Below are positions 54,864 to 64,000 of a stretch of DNA of 64,000 nucleotides, piece after piece; within the stretch, counting starts at the first letter, position 1; each line of letters opens with the position of its first letter. The notes under the pieces are model-generated. The model searched no databases. It was not told the DNA's origin and worked only from the letters and a program-made list of their open reading frames with translations. A program made the position numbers and the translations under genes. Source of the DNA: Zymoseptoria tritici IPO323 (lineage: Eukaryota; Ascomycota; Dothideomycetes; Mycosphaerellales; Mycosphaerellaceae); the NCBI RefSeq assembly GCF_000219625.1, contig NC_018204.1:186001-250000 (forward strand), given 5' to 3'.

Positions 54864-56639
54864 TCACTTCACCAGCTTGACAAGTATTCGAGCCCATAAG
54901 CGACTAGCCAAAGCAGGCGTGTTATAGCTGTTGCGAAGGTAGGCAAGGTGTTGGTGTAAGCACCAAGGTATCTTTGGATACGGCGGAGGTGTGTTGCGGC
55001 TGTAGCGATCGTAGACGAGGCGGTGAGAAGGGTGACAAGCCGTCGGGTTGCTGCTTAATGGTAAAAACGCCAGATGGTGCATAGTTGATGCACGAACTTC
55101 TCGGCCGGCGCTGTGGTGAAGAGATATGAGGCGAGGGTGCCGAGCCGTCGATGCCGTTGGGGTGGCTGGTGGTACCCACGCCGGATATTTCGTGGTCGAT
55201 GCACGGAAAGACGCCGTGTGAAACCCCATGTTTTCGCCACGCCCAGCCATATGGTGAAGAGAGATCAGGCGAGGGCGCTGAGCCGTCAGCGCCGTTGGAT
55301 TGGCTGGTGGTACAGGCGCCGCACGTTGCGTGATCGATTGGGATGCTATGTTCGCCATGCGCACATTCGAAGCAGGCTGTTGCGTTCGGAGGGATTGTTC
55401 GAAAAATGATGGCTTGAGCAGATCTGGCGCTCCCCAGGGCGGACAGCTCTCCTGGAGTTCGGGAGGTGATTCGTCTGGTACTGGATCTCGGACGGTGGTC
55501 GATGGGGTGAAAAATCGATGGCAACGGATGCTGGTGATACAGACCTCGCCAATATCTTTCGGCACGATGGTCCGTAGAGCCAAGACGTCACCGAGCTCCG
55601 CGAGCCTGCCCTCGACGAATGTAGTCGAGCCGTCCGAACGCTCGAGATTGGTGATTGTACATCTGTAGAACTTGAGCGGTCCGAGTGAAAGTTCCAACAG
55701 CACTCGTGACTTTTTTCCACCCTCATCTTCAGCTTCATCATCGAAATCGGCATCATCGTCATCGTCATTGTCATCAACCTTGTTGTCAACCTCCTTCGCA
55801 CCCTCAACCAGGCATCCGAGATCAACCGCATTGAAAGTTCTGCCGTCTAAGCTGTGAATGCGAATAATATGTTGGTTGTCTTTGGTGGACCTGTCCAAGC
55901 CATAAAGCCTCGAATCCCAGTGAAGACGGAAGTGCCGATCGCCGAACATGAGCCCCAGGTCCTTGATTCTGGGTGCGCACAATTGCCGGAAAAGATCCAG
56001 GCAGCGGAAGGACGAGGGAGACCGACAGACGGCCTCCAGCAGCGGACGGATGTGATCGAGCTCTACCCACCATGTCAGTGTCTTGCGTTGCTTGTGCAGG
56101 GAAAAGATCGCGCGAGCGTCCTGATGCGTGAGTCCGAGTTGGGTCAAGGAGTGTACAGCTTCGGTACGTGGCTTATCGCGCCAACCTGGATTCATGTATG
56201 CGACTCGACAGATATCCGGGCTCGAAACCTCATCCTCACGGCGCCATCCGCCGGGAATACGATGCACCACAAAGTACCCGAGTGTTCGAGTTTCGAGCGG
56301 TGCAGAAGCGCACCACGCCGTGATGGTCTCATCGCGTTCGGGAAGATACCGGGATCGTAGGCCAGGCGGACAGTCGTGGACTTCATCCTGATCGTTCCAT
56401 GGATCTCCAAGCACATGCCAATGTTCTCCTTCTGGTGTTTCGCCGATGCTGAACTCGCCTTGTTTGTTCCCTACACGTTTGAGCTCCAGATCGGCGTCGA
56501 TACCCAGAGATTCGATAATAAGCCACTGCTCGTGACTGTTTGTCGTCGGTGGCGGATAGAATGCTGCGTTTGACGGGGGAGCGGGATGGCATAGTGGAGC
56601 GCGAGCACGAGTATCTCCATCACCCGTGGCCTGGCTCAT
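54864..56639 (-). CDS. Longest open gene: 591-residue protein, unknown function
   Basis: The ATG at 56639 (MSQATGDGDTRA) is preferred over the TTG at 56648. The first 330 residues look like a folded protein with several Trp, Cys and His. An acidic run (DDNDDDDDADFDDEAEDE, near 55740) interrupts it. A strand-rich block (LELSLGPLKFYRC) follows. The last 170 residues contain two copies of a unit of about 45 residues (VPPANPTA.../VPPATPTA...), encoded by a GC-rich duplication at about 55050-55330. In that repeated part a neighbouring frame is more balanced, so a hidden frameshift is possible. The reading continues in register past the stop. Base composition is normal, without RIP. No known domain. 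Confidence 0.55.
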   Translation of the reverse strand: MSQATGDGDTRARAPLCHPAPPSNAAFYPPPTTNSHEQWLIIESLGIDADLELKRVGNKQGEFSIGETPEGEHWHVLGDPWNDQDEVHDCPPGLRSRYLPERDETITAWCASAPLETRTLGYFVVHRIPGGWRREDEVSSPDICRVAYMNPGWRDKPRTEAVHSLTQLGLTHQDARAIFSLHKQRKTLTWWVELDHIRPLLEAVCRSPSSFRCLDLFRQLCAPRIKDLGLMFGDRHFRLHWDSRLYGLDRSTKDNQHIIRIHSLDGRTFNAVDLGCLVEGAKEVDNKVDDNDDDDDADFDDEAEDEGGKKSRVLLELSLGPLKFYRCTITNLERSDGSTTFVEGRLAELGDVLALRTIVPKDIGEVCITSIRCHRFFTPSTTVRDPVPDESPPELQESCPPWGAPDLLKPSFFEQSLRTQQPASNVRMANIASQSITQRAAPVPPANPTALTAQRPRLISLHHMAGRGENMGFHTASFRASTTKYPAWVPPATPTASTARHPRLISLHHSAGREVRASTMHHLAFLPLSSNPTACHPSHRLVYDRYSRNTPPPYPKIPWCLHQHLAYLRNSYNTPALASRLWARILVKLVK

Positions 56640-56749
56640 CCTGCGCAAGGTGGATATCGTGTCGAGGACTTTGTAAATCGTTCACTTACGAGCTTTGTCG
56701 GAGAAGAAGGTTGAATAGTAGAAGAGACAAAGAGGCAGAATTACTAGTA

Positions 56750-56782
56750 TGCGGGTGCGGCTGCGGCTGCGGGTGCGGGTAG
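56750..56782. repeat. GC-rich hexanucleotide repeat
   Basis: Units GCGGGT and GCGGCT in tandem, upstream of the 591-residue gene. Confidence 0.8.
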
Positions 56783-57781
56783 GATAATCTGAGCCGCCTG
56801 GCAATTATAGTAGGTCGCAAAGAATAGTCAAACTACCGGCAATATAGCCGGGACAATAGAGCGTGTAGATAGATTGCAAGAGTCTGCCAAAAAGAGGTTT
56901 GTTTCTACTGTTAATTGCAACCCACTGTCTAGTGTAGCTCTAAGCTTTCGCAAACAAGGAGAGTATCGCCCGCTCACTAAGCAGATTGCCTCTCCTATCT
57001 CTGTAGGACATTGAACGCTATGCATTATCCGACGACCTCATTGAGACGTATAGCATCGACAGCGGGTACGGACATCTTCCCTCAGCTTCTAGTTCTATAG
57101 GAGAGGACTCAGCACAAGCATCGCATCATGCGACCATGTCAATGGGGCTTTCATCTCGGACAGCTAAACAACCTTGCCGTAAGAGAAACATCAACAGCCG
57201 ACGCAGACAAAGAAAAAAACCTTCTCCGTATATGCATGTCGTCTATAGGCAAACAACGATAAGACTGCAGCAAACATTAACGCCGACGCAGACAAAGAAA
57301 ACCACCTTCTCCGCATATGCATGTCGTCTGTAGGCAAACAACGATAGAGATTAACTTAGCATAGAGCAGTCTCGTAGACTAGTAAGATCTACAACACAAC
57401 AAGTTTTATTTCAACAGATCGTCCTTGCACGGGACACGTTTTTAATTAATCTCAACTCGTTATGTCGGTGGCTTGGTTCCAGGGCCGGCGAGCGCTGGTC
57501 CTCTAGCGTACTCCGTCCAGGCTGGGACAAGAGCGAGCATTAGCTCAACATCGCTTCACCTTCGGTATCCCGGCGGCGCAGCACAACGTGTTTTTCGTTT
57601 TCAATCGTCGTGTCCTTTCTACGATGGGACGGGAGAGGGAGAGTTGTCGGCACCGCTTCGCATTCGGCGCCATTTAGCCAAGTCATGTCGCCACGGCAGT
57701 CGAAGGAACGCTGGAGGCAGGCAAGCTTAAGAACGAGGGTCAAGCATTAGCGTTCCATGCGTTCTGGCTGAGACATTAGCT
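56783..57781. other. Intergenic, no defensible gene
   Basis: The stretch is mildly A+T-rich with the direct repeat at 57197-57346. Short frames on both strands (for example 57473-57730) lack motifs. Confidence 0.4.
57197..57346. repeat. 65-bp direct repeat, two copies 85 bp apart
   Basis: 57197-57261 and 57282-57346 agree at all but about four positions. Both contain TATGCATGTCGTCT and end AACAACGATA. Confidence 0.9.
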
Positions 57782-58108
57782 AAACATATAGAAAGATGTC
57801 GAGCAACTTGCGGTCTTGCAATCGCGCCATAATCGCGGAAATAGTATCCGGGAGCAGGTTATGCCAGCAGTTCAGGGACAATTGCTCAATACTCGGCAGG
57901 TTTTCCGAAACCTCCTCCTGGAGAAGTACAAGGAACTTGGTCCATACTCGGACTTCGTGCACTCGATGGAGATTCTCGACCGCTTGCCCGAGAGTCCGAT
58001 CGCGGTCCGCGGTGCGGTAACACTCACGACACCGCTGAGTGCACTCCTTCGCGCAGTACAGCATCATCTGGGCGATCCGGCTTACAGGACCAACGTCCAG
58101 GACAGAGC
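57782..58108. other. Coding-type segment, strand unresolved, cut by repeat
   Basis: Both strands are open across this piece. On the minus strand (58238-57780) it reads as a Cys- and Leu-rich helical protein ending at TAG. On the plus strand (57816-58181) it reads as a charged helical protein. In both cases the frame runs into the repeat that starts near 58109, so a transposon-like insertion probably interrupts the gene. Confidence 0.35.
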
Positions 58109-58160
58109 TCTTGTTGGTTTGGTTACCGGTATAGATAGGGCTCTCACTAATACTAACCAA
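58109..58160. repeat. Arm of the inverted-repeat element family
   Basis: CTTGTTGGTTTGGTTACCGG matches the right arm at 39411-39434 (inverted) with one difference. The homology continues loosely for 30 more bases, allowing for RIP. Confidence 0.55.
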
Positions 58161-58189
58161 ATAGTAGGGGTTGCTCACTAAGGATACTA

Positions 58190-59878
58190 ATAGTAACCAC
58201 CTTCCTAAATAGGAAATTGCATTAAAAATAAGGCTCAAATTGTGTCTGTATCTGCTAGTGTTGTTACTGTCGATATAGTGTCAATCTACTACTCTTAAAC
58301 CGCTCTTAATAAGCTAATATTGCCCTTCTTCGTATATTTATATTGTACTAGCTCTTGCTCCTTATTAAATGCACTGCTCTTCGTTAGTAGACCGAACTAA
58401 CTACGTAAACAGTTATAAGCCTTAATAATGTCTCCTTAAAGACAAGAGCGACGGTATCCTATTAAATCCCTACCTACTAAGAAGGTACGTTTATCCTTAT
58501 TACTTATAACTAGAATAGCTAGTGTGTCGAACGCTAGTTGTAAGAGCTCTAGCTCTAAATACCGCCGTTCGAACTAGTATTGTAGAAGGTTAAGGGGCTC
58601 GTATAGTATGTCTTAGACGTAGTCGGTCGAGAGGTAGTTATCGAGGGGGTCTACGCGTACGAAGGTGTTAAGTTTACGTCGTTTAAAATCGCGGAGGTAA
58701 TCGTAGAGGTCGTCGCTCTCGAGAACGCGTACGGTAGAAGGGGCGGTAGTAGAAGGGGTAGTAGAAGGTCGGTAATCGCTAATCTAAAGGTCCTTAGCGA
58801 GCTCTCGGACCTACTTAATATAGCCCTATTGTTTATTAGTGCTATAGAGCTAGAGGTCTTTAAACTAGCCTATCTTAAGGGTAGGGTTAAGAACGATAGT
58901 AGCGTAAACTATTAGCATCTCGTTAGTAAGTTTCTAGTACTTCTTAGCCTTTAGCTATACGTAGTTATAGTACGTAGAGAGGTAGCTAAACTACTCGTCT
59001 ATTAGTGCTTCCTCTTTAAACTCTACTAAGAACTTTAATATATAGTCTAGTATAAATTGTAGGGTCGGGTACTACTCGTAGAGGTGCTTACGGTTGCCCT
59101 AAGTAGTTATTATCGTAAGCTCGAAGACGTAAAGGGCGTTATAAAGTCGGTTAATCTACTACTAATTGTTCGCGGTAAGGGTATTATCTCGGACGGTGCG
59201 GTCGGTTCGGTAGAGCCTATAGAACTTTATAAGACGCTCCCTTATACTCTATGCTCGGCCGAGTATATAGTAGAAGGAGTTCTAGCGTATAGAGTTGTCT
59301 TAGATAAGCTATAAGGGTGTAGTTAGTTAAAGAAAGAAGGTATATATCTTAAAGTTAGTATTCTTAGCGGGGCTACGGCTCTACGGTAGTAGCCGAAATT
59401 CTAACGGCTAGTCCCTAGCGTATAGGGGAGCTAATTAGAGCGGCCGCTAGTAGAATTTCGGCCGCTACCGTAGAGCTATAGCTCTACTAGCGTTAAATCT
59501 CGAGATTCTTTAAACTTCTTAAAATACCTTACTTACCTTTAAATTATTAAATATTACCGCCGTACTAGTGCACCGAACCTCTATAAACGCCTCTAGCCTC
59601 TATATCGACCCTCGAATCTATCGGATAATGTTGTACAACTTGCCGACTACCCTACGATTACGCTAGAACTACTTAACCGCCTCGAGAGCCCCCTTCTCGA
59701 CCTATCGCTCTAACTCCTTTACTACCTTACCGCTACCCTTACCGAGTAACATAGCCTTCGCGATAAGGTTAGTAATATAGCTAAGGCATCTAAGGCGTCT
59801 ACCCTTACGCTATTTAGCGGTACGGTTTAGGTATAGATGCTTTAGGACTATATCGATAGTAGGGTCGTTGTTAGAGCT
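58190..59878. other. RIP-saturated block
   Basis: TA is dense, CA and TG almost absent, up to the left end of the inverted gypsy copy. A 76-codon frame (59084-59314) is open by chance of composition. The original content is not recognised. It contains the foldback at 59361-59495. Confidence 0.7.
59361..59495. repeat. Imperfect foldback, about 135 bp
   Basis: GCTCTACGGTAG followed by a CCGAAATTCTA-type stretch (59379-59402) reappears inverted at 59451-59476, and the outer flanks pair further (to about 59361 and 59495). The loop contains a second small palindrome (TCCCTA/TAGGGGA). It could be a small DNA element or the end of one. Confidence 0.6.
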
Positions 59879-60093
59879 TGTAAAAGGTGCAGTTAAGAAT
59901 AGAGTAGCAGTATGAATCACTTTAGAACAGACTCGATTCGATACTCTCTCGGAAGGAGGAGATTCTACGTATCCTTATACTACGGGCGCAATCTGGCTTA
60001 AACGAGCTTAAAAGGCCCTAGTAGGGGTGCATATGCCGCTAAGGTAGGGGATTAGATGCCGATTGTCGGTATTCGGCGGAGGCAGATGTAACA
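59879..60093 (-). repeat. 3' LTR of copy 2, 215 bp
   Basis: The reverse complement of the copy 1 LTR with the same length and ends (TGTAAAAGG... to ...GATGTAACA as written here). The complementary polypurine run (CCCCCCCTCC-like) follows directly after 60093. Confidence 0.96.
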
Positions 60094-60301
60094 TAGCCCC
60101 CCTCCTTGCGTAGAGCGTCGCGCTCTAAACAGTTTTACCTCGAGTGAATTCTTTTTGGTGTTTGCTAAGTTTAATAGCCTAAGGCCTTAATCGGGGTCTA
60201 CTGCGGCTTTAAAACCTAGGCTCGGATCCCTCGAGTTCTTCTCTTCTTTAACAACCTTGTGCAGACTTAGTAAGTGTGACTTAACCCTATCCGATGGCTA
60301 A

Positions 60302-61323
60302 ACAGGTCCAAAAGTGCCCTCCTAAGGGGCATTTGTAGCCTGTATAGTGCTAACGTAGCGTTTAGTTCCCTTCTAGCCCTATTTTCCACCGGACGACCTC
60401 GACTTTTATCGAAAAACCGCCATTCTTACTAAACGACCCTATCCGCGACCGAACGAGCCTATTATAACGTAACCCGCCTTTATCGCGACCTAACGTAAGC
60501 AATTCGCCGCTAACGGCATCTTTAAGGGCAATCTGTACGTAAACTGCCTTAACAAGCCCTTAAACAAGGCCGATTTAGCCTAGTTCTGCCTCTTTGCGCG
60601 CGAATCGCCGGATAAGTAGGCAACTAATAATAAGGACGAATATCACCTAAAGTGTTACAATTGCTCCAACCGCGATTGTTTCTAGGTATATACGGGTTCA
60701 AAAGGGGGCTTTCGGGGGCTAATGTGGTCAAAAGATGCCGGAACTGGTTAAAGGCGACATCACGAGGGCTAATAAGCTCCGTAGGGCCGCTATTGCCGCC
60801 GATAGTACCGGAGCGATAGCTGCGGCGGCTTGTACAGCCTACAAGGCGGTCTACGTGCGCATTTAGGGGTATGTGTGGTTAGTTCGGGTCTATTTGGCTC
60901 CGTTAACCCCCTTTTAGTCGCTTCAACTCCTTTACCGGTATTAACGGCCTCTATCTATACTAAGGCAAGGCCGAATTCGACTAGAAGGGACCGCTTATGT
61001 TCGGAAAGCGCGAGAAGTTGCTCGCTAAGGAGGCTATAAAGCGAAAGAGGGAGCTTGTAAGTATTTAGGTCCCTTCTTGCCTAAAAGTGCCCTACTAACC
61101 CTAACAGGGTGAAGACGTGCCTAACACCCCCTACAAGCGACTTATTCTAGCCTAAGGATCCACCGAGGACCGCCTAAGGCGTCGCGTTCGGGCCCTTTCG
61201 GCCGCTCTAGACACCGTCTACACCTATGCGGGCGCTAAGAAGGGCTCGAAGGCCTCCGTTATAGAGGGAGTGCTCTGTCCGACCGAGTATAACCTCTCTA
61301 GGGACCTTAAGCCTAAGGAGTAA
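60302..61323 (+). pseudogene. Antisense accessory gene of the gypsy element, copy 2
   Basis: This is the same gene as 17159-18180. Exon 1 ends at 60685, and introns lie at 60686-60734 (49 bp, donor now GTATAT), 60869-60917 (49 bp, GTATGT) and 61057-61107 (51 bp, GTAAGT, ACTAACC branch). The phases are 0, 2 and 0, and the frame runs to TAA at 61321-61323. Here the third donor is intact and the first is damaged; in copy 1 it is the reverse. The first Cys of the Cys pattern is Tyr here. Internal stops are RIP-type TAG and TAA. The start is unresolved, and a GTAAGT near 60271 hints at a further upstream intron. The promoter would have to lie near or in the LTR. Confidence 0.75.
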
Positions 61324-61585
61324 GTATGTAAGCGCTTTTTCGTGTTTCTTTTGTCTCTTTTAGCCTCTTTTAGGCTCGTTTTAGGACTGATAGGCGCGGT
61401 AACGCCCGGGTTGTTTCTTTTTGCTACGACTTGGCGACTTATAGATCAGATAGAATCAAAATGACTTTACTATGCTCGATTATCTCTCGTTGTGTAATAA
61501 TGTCGTCCTTAGGGGCCCGTTTGGCCCCTAATTTCCCCCCCTAGGATTTTATTAGATTAAAATTCTTCTAAGGTAGAGAAAATTT

Positions 61586-64000
61586 TCAGGTAACTAGGAA
61601 CCGGACTAAGGAGTCTGTGTAGTGTTAACTAGTGTCTTTTGGGCCTTAATAGTAACTAATAACGCGTTTATATATCTATCGTGCTGGTCTACCGCCCTTA
61701 GTACCTTCCGTGCTTCTATTAAATGCTCTTATCGTAGTAGGGCTAATATAAGTCGCAGGTTCCTAAGTGTTTTCAGACGCGGGCTAGCCCTTCTACGCGA
61801 TCCTATACATCTATCTGCCGTGTTGTTTCTTACGCTTTAGGATCTTGTCTACTACGTAAACGTTAGGTTCCTCTAATCGGATCTCCTTTAGGCTATTCTA
61901 GGCCTGTTCGGTAATTTTAGCAGGTTTTTCCTCCTCTAGCAGGGAGATGTAGAACGTAGGATAGATATTTATCGTTTCCGGTAGTTCTAGCGTGTACGCG
62001 ACGTCGTTCACGACTCGCTTAATCCTATATAGGCCGATATACTTGTGATCGAGCTTTTCCGACGGCCGGATAGACTTTAAATATCGAGTAGAGAGGTACA
62101 TACGGTCGCCAACCTTATATGTTTTCGCAGTTTTGCGAGCATTATAGTATCGTGCGTATCTCTCCTGTAACGCAGCTAGTCTTTTATATAGCGTTTTCTA
62201 TAGGCCGATTACTCTGTGCGCTATTTCCGCTATACTAGGAGCTTTGCCCTCTAATTAGGGCAGGTCGGGCTATCTAGCGGCAATTAGATCGCGAACGTTA
62301 CATACTTAGAATAGTGTTACCCCTGTTGTCGCATAAACGCTATCGTTGTAAGAGAATTCGGCTACCGACAGTATCTATGCCTAGTCGTCCTGTTCGTAGT
62401 TGTAGTACACTCGTAGGTATTGCTCTAGCGTTTGGTTCTAACGTTCCGTCTAACTGTCCGTTTAGGGGTAATATGTAGTGCTTAGGCCCCTTCGGACCCT
62501 AAGGTAGTAGCAAAGCGTGCTCCAGAACTTAGATGTAAGGATTAGTCCTCTGTCGGACGTAATTAACTTAGGAGTTCCGTAAAGGTGGAAGATTTCTCTT
62601 AGGAAGACCTCCGCGAGGGTTTCGGCGTTAATGTCCTTCCGTATAGGAATATAGTAGGCCATTTTGGACTACCTGTCTATAACGACGAGGATTAAGTCGT
62701 ATGTGTGCCCTATAAACGTACTTAGGGGCAGATCGGTAATAAAATCTAATGTTAGGTCCTCCTAGGGCCCGTTTAGTAGAGCTTCCGCATAGAGTTCTCT
62801 ATATAGGCTATATCGCTATAGCTTCGCCCTATCGCATGTCTAGCAGCTGTTTACGTAGTCCTTAACGTATTTTCTTATGTCTAGCTAGTAGAACGACCGT
62901 TGTAACAGCTCTAGGGTCCGTTTAAAACCAAAGTGGCTAGCTAGGGGATCGTTATAGCACTAGCAGAGAGCTGCTAGGCGTACTAGGCCCGCAGGCACGT
63001 ATAGTTTCCGTTCGTAGAAGAGGAATTCGCCCTATATAGCCTACCTTTAGGTCTATTCCGGCGGATCCGGGTTATTTATAGCTAGTTCGACTATTAATGC
63101 TATAGGGTTATGTTTCAGGCTTTCGCGTATTGTATTAATTAGCGGGGAGTCTGATAATTCTTCTATTAGAGTGCTCGCTATTATATACGTTTTGCTACAG
63201 TAGGTCCTAGCGAGCTACAGATAGTAGGTTATAACTGCTATTATAGACTGAACGGGGCTAGATTCGGCCGTTATTCCTTTAGACAGACCTAGTTAGTGCC
63301 GAAGGGTGTCTAATGCAGGAGCACTGTCGCTTTCGTTAATCCACCGTCCTAAGTAGTCCCTATCTTCCAAGTCTAGGCGTCTACTTACTCCGTCCGCGGC
63401 GGCATTAAGCGACCCCGGGTTGTACGTTATGCGGAAGTCGACGTTTAACAGCTGCTCTGCCTATCTTGCCTATCTTCGGCTTAGTTGCTTAGTTGTTATA
63501 AACTATTTTAGGTTGTAATAGTCTGTTAAGACCTTAATTTAGTGCGAAGCGCCCTTAACGTAGTGTCTCTAGTGCTTAAAGGCCTCGACTATAGCGAGAA
63601 GCTCTTAATTGTGTGTATTATAGTTCCTTTCGGCCGCGTTTATCTTACTAGAGAAGAAGGCTACTAGGTGCTAGTGCATTTTGCCCTCCGTTTTATGCGA
63701 TTAGGACAGTACTGCCCCGACGGCGAACCTAGAGGCATCTATTACGACGCGGATAGGCAGTTTTAGGTCGAAATGCCGCAAGATAGGCGCTTTAATAAAC
63801 CTAGTCTTTAACTATTAGAATGCTTATACTGCATTAGGTAGGAGTTCGAGGGGAACTAATTCCTCCTTTCTCTGTCGGTGTCCGCCTTTAGCACTATTTA
63901 GGCCTCTCTCTGTTAAGCGGTTTAGTAGGCTAGCTATACGGGAGAATCCCTTAATAAACTAGCGGTAGTAGTTCGCAAATCCGATAAAGATACGAATCTC
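61586..64000 (-). pseudogene. pol of copy 2: RT end, RNase H, integrase, chromodomain (partial)
   Basis: The colinear counterpart of 14482-16896. The stop is TGA at 61588-61586, where copy 1 has TAA. Open pieces remain in the integrase core (62662-62462) and before the chromodomain (62101-61898). All other regions are broken by RIP-type TAG codons. It continues beyond the window. Confidence 0.9.

Larger units (their letters stand above)
59879..64000 (-). mobile_element. Ty3/gypsy chromodomain retrotransposon, copy 2, truncated by window
   Basis: The 3' end of the same element as at 6086-18603, in inverted orientation. Position p here corresponds to 78482 minus p in copy 1. LTR ends, splice sites, the pol stop and the window edge all fit this rule, so the 4,122 visible bases span exactly 4,122 in copy 1. 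The differences I sampled are mostly transitions. The base before the LTR differs from copy 1, so it is an independent insertion. The far end lies outside the window. Confidence 0.96.

Noticed and set aside
18604..58108. Secondary-metabolite or effector gene cluster
   Set aside because: No synthase, transporter or P450 motif is visible, and no small Cys-rich secreted protein with a clear signal peptide was found.
59084..59314. 76-codon frame in the right RIP block
   Set aside because: It is open by chance in TA-rich DNA, with no motif.
1..64000. tRNA, rRNA genes and CRISPR arrays
   Set aside because: No cloverleaf, rRNA segment or spaced repeat array was recognised. The tandem repeats present are minisatellites or coding repeats.

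Overview
The window looks like a repeat-rich, gene-poor accessory or subtelomere-like segment of a filamentous ascomycete (Pezizomycotina) genome. The evidence is the mutation pattern, with CpA/TpG converted to TpA while CpG is kept, which is the signature of repeat-induced point mutation (RIP). It is supported by spliceosomal introns of about 50 to 76 bp with GTATGT/GTAAGT donors and CTAAC-type branch sites, a chromodomain Ty3/gypsy element and a Tad-like LINE. I cannot name the species.

Left part (1-18.6 kb). RIP-saturated blocks alternate with less mutated islands carrying remnants of genes. From 6086 to 18603 lies a full-length Ty3/gypsy retrotransposon with 215-bp LTRs and a 5-bp target duplication (GCTTT). 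It has a single gag-pol frame (knuckle, protease, RT, RNase H, integrase, chromodomain). A Tad-like LINE (8791-14372, 13-bp target duplication) is inserted into its RT domain. Between pol and the 3' LTR, on the opposite strand, lies an accessory gene with three introns that encodes a Cys-patterned protein.

Centre (18.6-58.1 kb). About 40 kb hold some twenty-five host-type gene remnants on both strands, most with nonsense codons (TAG, TAA, TGA) and several with frameshifts. Recognisable pieces are F-box-like starts, a two-finger C2H2 protein, coiled-coil proteins, and at least three proteins with a disordered N-terminus, one membrane helix and a helical tail. One of these has a 3 x 30-residue repeat. 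The longest open frame is 54864-56639 (minus, 591 residues, unknown function). Several small genes are intact apart from one stop codon.

Right part (58.1-64 kb). A RIP-saturated block with a foldback structure is followed by a second copy of the gypsy element in inverted orientation, cut by the window edge. Its 4,122 visible bases span exactly the same length as the first copy, and the segments I compared show no gaps. It carries the same antisense gene. The two gypsy copies therefore form a large inverted repeat around the gene island.

Most of the content is decayed. The genes do not form a visible pathway or operon. What links them is genome defence: transposon insertion, RIP of the copies, and apparent damage to neighbouring genes.
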